A model generated the notes under the pieces. It made no database searches and was not told where the DNA came from. It saw only the letters and a program-made list of their open reading frames with translations. 64,000 bases of DNA from Macrostomum hystrix (lineage: Eukaryota > Platyhelminthes > Macrostomidae), in the NCBI GenBank assembly GCA_950097015.1, contig CATNEN010000008.1, positions 2,356,001 to 2,420,000 of the forward strand, in the 5' to 3' direction. The stretch's first letter is position 1. Every line of letters starts with the position of its first letter. The position numbers and the translations under genes are program-made. Positions 20,701 to 29,800 of this stretch are shown one piece after another.

Positions 20701-21839
20701 TAAATGATTATGTCAATCTGAATGAATTTCTAGACAATCACTTAAAGCTTTTGCGCACACAAATTTCGATTATTAAATTATTAATGAATGTACTTACTCT
20801 GTATTTTTATAGCAGCAAAGTGATTGATTTTTTATACTAGTAGCATATAGGAGGCATAATATTCCATGACTTCTGACTGATTTCATTGTCATCATATATT
20901 ATCATATGTCATCACAGTATTGACAAACCCTTTCCAACACGTACTCTGCCCGTCTACCCGTCTCATCTCTCCCCTGTCACATCTGTCCCCTGTCTCGTCT
21001 GTCCCCTGTCTCATCTGTCCCCTGTCTCATCTGTCCCCTGTCTCATCTCTCCCCTGTCTTATCTGTCCCCTGTCTCATCTGTCCCCTGTCTCATCTCTCC
21101 CCTGTCTTATCTCTCCCGTGTCTCATCTCTCCCCTGTCTCATCTCTCCCCTGCCTCATCTCTCCCGTGTCTCATCTCTCCCCTGTCTCATCTCTCCCCTG
21201 TCTCATCTCTCTCCTGCCTCATCTCTCCCCTGCCTCATCTCTCCCGTGTCTTATCTCTCCCCTGTCTCATCTCTCCCCTGTCTTATCTCTCCCCTGCCTC
21301 ATCTCTCCCCTGTCTCATCTCTCCCCTGTCTCATCTCTCCCATGATGATACAGATGGTATGAAAACTCGCATTGGATTTAAAAGCCGCAAACGCAACCTG
21401 TCCCTCCCCACAATAAGCAGGACGATAATCGAGGTGGCGGCGGTAGTCGCTATGGGGTCGCTGCAGGTTGGAGGTTCGAATCCCTGTCCCGGCCGCAGCA
21501 GCACCAGCTAGAGGGTGCACAGTTGGGCAGCAGCAGCGTTCATTATGCCGATCCGTACAGTTCAGGAGGTCCGCCAATTGTTAATTGAGTTTTTTTTTCT
21601 ATTTTATAGCCTCATGTCGGCTATCAAAACAGAATCGTATTTTTCTAGGCTACCGCGATGAGGAAGCTTATGGCGACTTCTCAGATTCTGCTGCGGGCGG
21701 CCGCTACACGGCCCAGGACTACGATGTTGACCTGCTGCTCCTAGAGGCGGAGAGAAGTGCTCAGCAGCAGCAGCAGCAGCAGCGGTCTGCTAATTATCCT
21801 TATTATCAGTCGCAAACGTGGCGTTCTAGAAGGTGGTGA
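17800..21839 (+). CDS. BTB-NPH3 (NPH3/RPT2-like) family protein in an animal, 6 exons
   Basis: Exons 17800-18428, 18565-19105, 19691-19847, 19910-20148, 21421-21568 and 21649-21839 join in phase to 634 residues plus stop, close to the ~600 of plant NPH3/RPT2-like proteins. The N-terminal BTB domain (about 22-120) carries LHRFPLYIKSDYF and FPGGRPCFELVADFCYG, the latter typical of plant NPH3-type BTB domains. The C-terminal half has LDLAREGNLEPDDFVKLAG, HDTLYEVVE (about 429) and IPDEKQQEVVSMVDLARCD. In order, these match the plant NPH3-domain segments before and after HDGLYRAID. An acidic, Gln-rich linker lies at about 220-290, and the tail is Gly/Tyr/Gln-rich. Plant members are Cullin-3 adaptors for phototropin signalling; the role in an animal is unknown. 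If exon 4 is read through instead, the protein ends at 20163 (526 aa). An animal BTB protein with chance similarity is the alternative. Confidence 0.8.
18437..18560. repeat. 32-bp triplicate in BTB-NPH3 intron 1
   Basis: Three copies of CCTGTTCAGATTGCATTATC plus TTGAGTATGATA fill nearly the whole 136-bp intron (18429-18564). Confidence 0.85.
19120..19655. repeat. ~21-bp minisatellite filling BTB-NPH3 intron 2
   Basis: Copies of GGGGTTGGTGTCTATTCTAA, with a GTGTGCTATT variant, run from shortly after the donor (19106) to about 35 bp before the acceptor (19690). The first copies are diverged (GTTGGTGTGCCTGTTTGGGT). Confidence 0.9.
20190..20950. other. Non-array part of BTB-NPH3 intron 4
   Basis: Part of the 1.27-kb intron 20149-21420. 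It contains GATTGGCT and CACCCACCTCACTCC motifs around 20210-20310 like those at 7.8 kb. A 153-codon frame at 20379-20840 has no support as an exon. Confidence 0.4.
20953..21345. repeat. 16-bp pyrimidine-rich minisatellite in BTB-NPH3 intron 4
   Basis: About 25 copies of CTCATCTCTCCCCTGT, ending about 75 bp before the exon 5 acceptor. The + strand is nearly all pyrimidine, so the transcript carries a long polypyrimidine tract. Confidence 0.92.
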
Positions 21840-21949
21840 TTTGACAGGGTTTCGCTGTGGCGTCATTGGAAGCGAACCATAGACATGTGAGCTGTGCGTT
21901 ATCTTTTAGAATTTGAAGAATGTGACTAAGGAACTCCAGAACACTCGCT

Positions 21950-22632
21950 TCATGTCCAAACACCCACCTTATCTTCCCAGTCTTATCTTCCCATACCCCC
22001 ACCTCAGTCCAATACTGTCACCTCACTCTCATTCACCAACCTCACTTCCATAAACCCACCTCATTTGAATTCAGCCACCTCACTTTCAAACACCCACCTC
22101 ACTCAAATATACCCACCTCACTCACAAACAACCGCCTCACTCATATATACCCACCTTACTCCTATACACCCACTCCACTCCAATACAACCACCACACTCC
22201 TGTGCACCGATATGACTCCTATACATTCAGCTCACTCCTGATACACCCACCTCATTCCTGTGCACCCACCTTACTCCTATACACCCACTCCACTCCAATA
22301 CAACCACCACACTCTTAATACACTCACCTCACTCCTGATACACTCACCTCACTCCTGATACACCCACCTCACTCCTTATACACCCACCTCACTCCTGATA
22401 CACCCACCTCACTCCTGATACACTCACCTCACTCCTGACACACCCACCTCACTCCTATCCACCCACTCCACTCCAATACAACCTCCACACTCTTGATACA
22501 CCCACCTCACTCCTGATACACTCACATCACTCCTGATACACCAACCTCACTCCTGATACACCCACCTTACTCCTGATACACTCACCTCACTCCTGATACA
22601 CCCACCTCACTCCTATATACCCACCTCACTAC
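21950..22632. repeat. CACCCACCTCACTCC minisatellite, main array
   Basis: Over thirty irregular copies of ACTCCTGATACACCCACCTC with many variants, downstream of the BTB-NPH3 stop. Related short arrays lie at 23395-23590 and 25180-25255. Confidence 0.88.
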
Positions 22633-23394
22633 ACCATCATTTTGAAAAAATGTTATCTAGAAATATTTTGCAGTTTATATTGTGTACTTTACTGATAGAC
22701 TATTGCTTTTTTCAACATAGAGCTCTTCTATTGTAGACAATGCATGCCGTACTCACCGGTTGAGCACTGCCGAAACCATAGTTGCCAGCAAATTTTATAC
22801 CAACATTTTTAATTTTATTATGAAATTTGTTACATAGCGAAAGTTTTCTTTGATTCTTATTTTTGTAGCTAAAATAAAACTTCTCCCAGGATTAGCTTCT
22901 AAAAGACCAAATTGTACTTCCTAAAAGTCATTCCAGTAGAATAGGCAGATCGAGTTTTTGCTGTCAATCAATTTTTTTTCGATCCTTTATCCGCCCAATT
23001 CTAACGAATTTTATTTTGCAGAACACATTTATATTCCTTTTTTTTATCAAACATGCCTTTGTTTAAGAACTTTCCTAGATACTTTGTGCTTATAGTAAAG
23101 TTTAGAACCAAGAAATTCTTGTTCATCAACATGACTAATTACATCACTTTCTCCACCCATTGTTATACTGCTTGCTGCACAAAATTTCAGATTAGCTTCA
23201 AACTAGCGTAATGCAAAATAAAAAGTGCAAAAATAAACCAAAATATTTGACTTTCTTAGCATTACAATTATGAACCAAATTTTCATTCGTGCTTTAGTTT
23301 CATAAATCGCTTTTTCATTACTTTTTTATTTGAAAAAAAAAGATGTGCATAATTGATCCGTAACTCAATTTATATTATTGGCATACACCTAACT
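22633..23394. other. AT-rich intergenic DNA
   Basis: No gene, array or RNA visible. Confidence 0.5.
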
Positions 23395-23592
23395 CACTCA
23401 AATATACCAACTTCACTCCTCTACACCCACCTCACTCCTGATACACCCACCGCACTCCTCTACACCCACCTCACTCCTCTACACCCACCTCATTCCTCTT
23501 CACCCACCTCACTCATTTACACCCACCTCACGCCTTTACACCCACCTCACTCCTCTACACCCACCTCACTCCTCTACACCCACCTCATTCCT
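23395..23592. repeat. CACCCACCTCACTCC minisatellite, second array
   Basis: About eleven copies of CTCTACACCCACCTCACTC, the same family as the array at 22 kb, about 220 bp beyond the ARMC3 stop codon. Confidence 0.88.
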
Positions 23593-23811
23593 GTAAAAAC
23601 TGGTCAGTAATATCACATAACAATTTTCGTATCAGATGAAAACCAATGTACTTAACAATTTTTAACTTATATATTTAAATTAAGGGGCTGCAAAATTCGG
23701 AAAAAAAACTGGGAAAGCAAAATAAAAAAGCGAGTCTGAAAGAGAACAAGACAATTGATGTTTTTCGTTTCACAGCAAGCCTGTATTGAAGTTAGCACAA
23801 TCGTAGTTTCT

Positions 23812-26800
23812 TCAATTTTTCTTGTAGTTGGCAGCCTCGATGCTGTCGCGTCTGTACAGTTTGCCCGGCTGGTAGATTAAATCGATAACGTACTCGCTTG
23901 GCGGGTATTTTCTGGCTCCCTAAAGGATGCGAAATTACACGAAATATGATTTTAAACTCGATTAAATTAAAAGTATATTTATTCCATGCAAAAACATTAA
24001 TAGCTGAAGTTTACATCGCATTCAGTAAGCCAGACTTCGTTCCAGGCTCTGTTGAGTTGGCCGCGAACCAGGGTGCAGTCGATGCCAACTCGATCAGCCA
24101 GAAACTGAAAGTTGTAATTATTTTGTGTTCCGAATTAGGCAAGACAGTCTACTATACGGCAAATATGAGTCACGTGACAGTACAGAAGGAGTCACGTGAC
24201 AGTATAAAATGGAGTCACGTGACAGTATAATAATAATAATAATTAATTACACCTGCCCCAATTGGGTCAGATGTGCAGCCGACAGCACAGCCGCAGCTAT
24301 TGCGCGGCGTATCTGAAGGCTGCGTACGGCTGTTCAGTCCATGGACTGGGGGGACGCCACACCCACCTTCAATTATCCCAGCTAATGCTGGTACCCATTT
24401 AACAGCTGGGTGAACTGAAGCAATGCAGAGTTTAGTGTCTTGCTAAAGGACACAAATTGTTTCTGTGGAGTCGGGAATCGAACCCGATTTCGTCCGAGAC
24501 CGTTCAAGTCGTGAGTCCGACGCCCTAACCACTAGGCTACGGTTTACTCCCGATTCGCCGAATCCCGATTCGCCGAAATTCCCAATTCGCCGAATCCCGA
24601 TTCTCCGAATCCCGATTCACCGAAATTCCCGATTCTCCGAAATTCCCGATTCGCCGAATTCCTGATTCGCCGAATCCCGATTCGCCGAAATTCCCGATTC
24701 GCCGATTCCTGATTCGCCGAATTCCCTCTTTGCCGAAAAAATTGTTAAGAACATTTTTTGCTGAGCTACCGTACCTCATTACATTTTTACTTTCGGCTCT
24801 ACAAGGATGTCTACAGCAAGTTTTGCTTTTTCCGAAGTACGTGTGATGTTTTTCTTTGCTCACTCAATCTACGTTCCAGAAAGTTAATAAAGTTTAGAAG
24901 CAAGTTTACAAGTTAATGAATGAAGAAAGTGCATTTCATTTAAGTTAGTTTTTAATTAATTTCAATACAATAGAAATAGAGTTCCAATATTTGACCAACA
25001 CTCAAAGAGGACAATGGTTATGTGGTTTAATTTAATTTATGATAAAGTAAGAAGTATTGAATCAGGATTCAGCGAATCAGGATTCGAGTCAGGAATTTCG
25101 GCGAATCGGGAATTTCGGCGAATCGGGATTCGGCGAATCGGGAGCAAACCCTAGGCTACAAGCTCTCTTAGGTATTCTACAGTGTCTACACCCACCTCAC
25201 TCCTCTACACCCACCTCACTCCTATACACCCACCTCACTCCTCTACACCCACTGTGACAGTATAAATTGGAGTCATAAGACAGCATAAGATGTAATCACG
25301 ATGAACAAACATGGCTTGGCTGACCTTGAACAGCAGAGCCCTGTGATAATGAATGCCTGCGTTGATTATGCCAATCGGAATAACATTGGACTGCAGGTTG
25401 TACTTTAGTTGACTGATTGGCAGCTCGTAGCTGAATTTCATTAGCTGGCCGTTTTCGATTTGGCCACCCATGCGATCCGACACGAATCTAAAGCGGAGAG
25501 ATCGGAAAGCTTTTTTCGAGTTTCTTTTTCAGTTGTGGTTGATTTAATCTGTTAAAATCTTTAAAAAACGTGACTGTGAGAAAATCTTTGCATAATTACT
25601 TCTAAAGTGAATATCTTAATTATGAAAATGTTGAAAAAAGAGAAAAATACTAATTGTATAATTTTGAAAAGTACGTAATAGATAAACTTGGTTGGTTTTT
25701 TGCAAATAAAACAAAGTTCATATTTTTGTGACAAAGTGTGTGTGTGTGTTTCAGCAGATCTTGCAACAGGTTTGTTTACTTACAATTCATCACTCTAACG
25801 TTTAATACGTAACGTTTACTCTTTCGACTTTTCGACTCTTTCGTTTACTCTTACTCTTTCTGTAACGTTTACTGTCACAGTGCTTTAAGGTTTTTGTTGA
25901 TTAAATTCGAGAATAGTAAAGATGTAGCTTTGTGTTTTCATTTTAGTTATAATTGCTGTATCATTTAAGAGATACATGATAGACATTATACACGAGATTG
26001 AGATGTTGAACTTGTCTGAATTAAATATCTTTTTAGACATGTTAGATAAAAAATACATGCTAGAAATGTTAGAAACTTTAGAAGTACGAGACACACACTT
26101 GTTAGATATGCCAGATATATTAGACGTGTCAGATATGTTAGACACGATAAACTTGTTAGATATGTTAGACATGTTAGAAATTTTAGACACTTTTGGTGTC
26201 TGTCAGACTGTTAGGCATGTTTCGACATATTAGAGGTGTTAGACATGTTAGAGATGATAGAAATGTTAAATGGGTATTTTATTAGACTTGTCACACAACC
26301 CCTTTGCAATATACTTGTACATGTTACAATTATTCTGGAACTCACTTGGCCAGCAGCAGAATCTGTTCCCGAGGATTGCTGCACTCTCGCACCAGTCTCT
26401 GAGCTTCATCAATGTAGGCCTTCAGATTCGGATCTTGTGGCGGGCGGAAGCCGGTTGAATCTCCGGTTTGGCTGCCGCTGCCGCCGCCGCTGCTGCTGCT
26501 GCTGCTGCTGCTCTTGCTTTTGCTGTGTTTTTTAAGTTGAGAAGCGAATGTACATGATTTTCAAATCCTTCTGAGCCAAATCCTATCCTTGGTATACTAC
26601 TGACTCGGGAACAGTAAGTAGTATATAACAAAGATCTAAAGTATTCTTATCGGTGTTTGGTTTGGGCAAAAACTCCTTTCGGTTCAATCAATATCGTTAG
26701 GTTATTAGCAGATAATTATATTTCTTAGTACTACCAAAGTAATTTTTTCTTGAACTCAACACACGGTTATATTAGAAAAATAAGTTAAAGTGTAAAGAAA

Positions 26801-29800
26801 AATAAACTAAAACAGTTTCTTTCGCTAATTTTACTCATCAGTATTTCATCATTTTTCTTTGAACTGAATAAGCTTACTCGGAACCCTTCGGACTGAAATA
26901 GAATTGAAACTAAGAATAAGTAAAAAGTCTGAAAAAACTAATTTAATAAGAAAAATCTGCACAAACAAGCACTCACGACTTGATTAGGTTTTTTCCGTTC
27001 GGAGTCCGACTTTCCTCGCGACTGGTCGAGTCGCCTTGTCGATCGGTGGCTTGGCTGTAGTGTTTTTAGGAAAAAAGTACATTTAGACTGAATTTTACGC
27101 TGGGAGACTTGTTGACTAGAACAAATGTAGATTGGCTGGAAAGGGGTGAAGATTTGTGCGTTCATTTGGGGTTTGACTGTAAACCAGCGTGGAGTGACTG
27201 GAAAGGGGCTGAGAATCGTGCGTACATTTGGGGTTCGACTGTAAACCAGCGTGGAGTGACTGGAAATGGTTAGAGATTCGTGCGTACATTTGGGGTTTGA
27301 CTTTAAACCAGCGTGGAGTGACTGGAAAGGGGTAGAGATTCGTGTGTACATTTGTGGTTTGACTGTAAACCAGCGTGGAGTGACTGGAAAGGGGTAGAGA
27401 TTCGTGCGTACATTTGGGGTTTGACTGTAAACCAGCGTGGAGTGACTGGAAAGGGGTAGAGATTCGTGCGTACATTTGGGGCTCGACTGTAAACCAGCGT
27501 GGAGTGACTGGAAAGGGGTAGAGATTCGTGCGTACATTTGGGGTTTGACTTTAAACCAGCGTGGAGTGACTGAAAAGGGGTAGAGATTCGTGCGTACATT
27601 TTGGACTTGACTTTAAACCAGCGATTACTGTCTGGAAAGGATTACCGATTCGTATGAGTAGTTATGCCAAGCTTTTATAGTGGATGAAGTGACTGGGACC
27701 TTGAAAATGTAAATTGTTCTCACGTTAGTTCAGCTGGTTGGGCAACGTTGATGAGTAGCACCGGCCGTTTAATGTTAACAGGCTGAGCGCAGTAGGTCTG
27801 CAGCGGTGCCAGCTTCTCACCTGGGCGAACCTGTCCAACATCGTAGAACAAATCCGGCACCTTGTCCTTGGTGTCTGTATCGGAATTTAATACAATCGAT
27901 TGCATACATTTAAAACCGAAACTAAATGTTCCGATTTTAGATGGTTACGTAGGTTTAATACTCTACAAATAGTAGAAACAAGTACAACTGACTCACCCAA
28001 CTTTCCAGCCAGGGCGTACTTCAAGCTGAGATTGTTACTCAGCAGGCTGGCCTCCGCAGCCTCAGTGTAGGGACTTCGCTTGGTTTCAGAGCTGTTAAAT
28101 TCTTGAAGAATTTCCAGACCGCTGGAAAGGAAATTTTGTAGTCTTCCAATTACTTTTCTAATTCACCCGACTGGGATTCACCCGACTGGGATTCACCCGA
28201 CTGGGATTCACCCGACTGGGATTCACCCGACTGGGATTCACCCGACTGGGATTCACCCGACTGGGATTCACCCGACTGGGATTCACCCGACTGGGATTCA
28301 CCCGACTGGGATTCACCCGACTGGGATTCACCCGACTGGGATTCACCCGACTGGGATTCACCTGACTGGGATTCACCCGACTGGGATTCACCCGACTGGG
28401 ATTCACCCGACTGGGATTCACCCGACTGGGATTCACCCGACTGGGATTCACCCGACTGGGATTCACCCGACTGGGAAATTTGAACTGAGAACGCCCTTAC
28501 CCGATCCTGTAAAACTCCACGGAAGTCTCGTAATCCACCAGCAGCAGAGATATCGCAATCGCTGTCGCCCGACGCACTTCGTCAGCTGACGTCGGCTTCA
28601 TCAGCGGGGCCAGGAGGGCGAGGCCACCGCTGTCGCGGAACTCAGCCCTTGGTTGGGGCTCGCGGATGTAAGCGGCGACAGCTTGGGCTGCCTTCAGCTG
28701 TGACTGGGGCGACCTGAAATTTGGTAAGAGAGCACCCTTTTGAAAAGCATGCCGTTTTTAATGACCTGTGCTGAATTCTATACCTGGAAGCCAGCGGTGT
28801 CATCAGAGCCTCCACCATCCCATTGTCAAGGACGCGTTGACGCAGCGTCTCGTCGGCCGACATGTTTATCAGCGTTGCTAGGCCGTTGCTAACTACCTGG
28901 TCGCTCTCGTGTTTCAAACAGCCGAGCAAATTTTCTAAGCCGTGATTGGCTGAGGCCACAATCCTGGAATTCGGAAAAATAAAGATTTGGTCAAACCAAT
29001 TTTAACACTAGAAAAATCACGGGGTATTAAAAAACCAACTTTTTTCTTTGTGTATCTCCTAAAATATTCAACCAATTGCCTTGAAAATCCAGAGCCACGG
29101 GCTAAAATTTCCCGCTCTATCCGAAACAACTTCCTGAATCACAAGACATCGGCATCTTCGATGCATTCTACCGTTAAAGGAGTGAAATCGATCAATGACA
29201 ATTGCAAAAACCTGGCTCACGAGCAAATCGGCAAATTCGCTGTCGTCAAATTGGCGATGGCCAACGAGCTTGCCTCCTTCAGCTGGCGATTGTCCAGTCG
29301 CAGAATCTTCACCACCTGCTCCAAGCCGCCTAAAGTGCCGTATTGGGGATAATATCGTGAGATTATAAAGTGAGCACACTTTATTGTTTGTACTCTCGAC
29401 TGGCCTGACATGGACCAACTCACCGGCATTGAGCACAGCCTCCTGGCAGAGGAAATTCTCGCCCATGACGGCGATGGCTTGAGCGGCGGCGACGCGAACG
29501 CGGTCATCGTCATAGCTGAGCAACTGCACCAGCAGCGCCTCTGTGTTGCATTCATGCAGAATTCGCTTGCCATCGTCTGTTTCAAGGGTGGACGATGCGC
29601 GGGTCAATCACAGGCCGTGACTTGGGAAGAGAATGACTTGGGAAGAGAATGACTTGGGAAGAGAATGACTTGGGAAGAGAATGACTTGGGAAGAGAATGA
29701 TTTGGGAAGAGAATGACTTGGGAAGAGAATGACTTGGGAAGAGAAAGACTTGGGAGGAGAATGACTTGGGGAGAGAATGACTTGGGAAGAGAATGACTTG

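Noticed and set aside
20379-20840. 153-codon frame as a separate gene
   Set aside because: Falls in an intron of the preferred BTB-NPH3 model, AT-rich end, no recognisable motif.
21465-21490. tRNA B-box look-alike GGTTCGAATCCCTG inside BTB-NPH3 exon 5
   Set aside because: No A box or cloverleaf at proper spacing, and the exon is in phase with its neighbours; chance match.
17800-21839. Plant contamination as the source of the NPH3-like gene
   Set aside because: It is embedded in continuous sequence with animal genes and animal-type repeats, and its introns carry the same kind of minisatellite as neighbouring genes.
28158-28474. CRISPR-like regular repeats
   Set aside because: Direct tandem repeats without unique spacers in a spliced eukaryotic gene; not a CRISPR array. 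The same applies to all other arrays.
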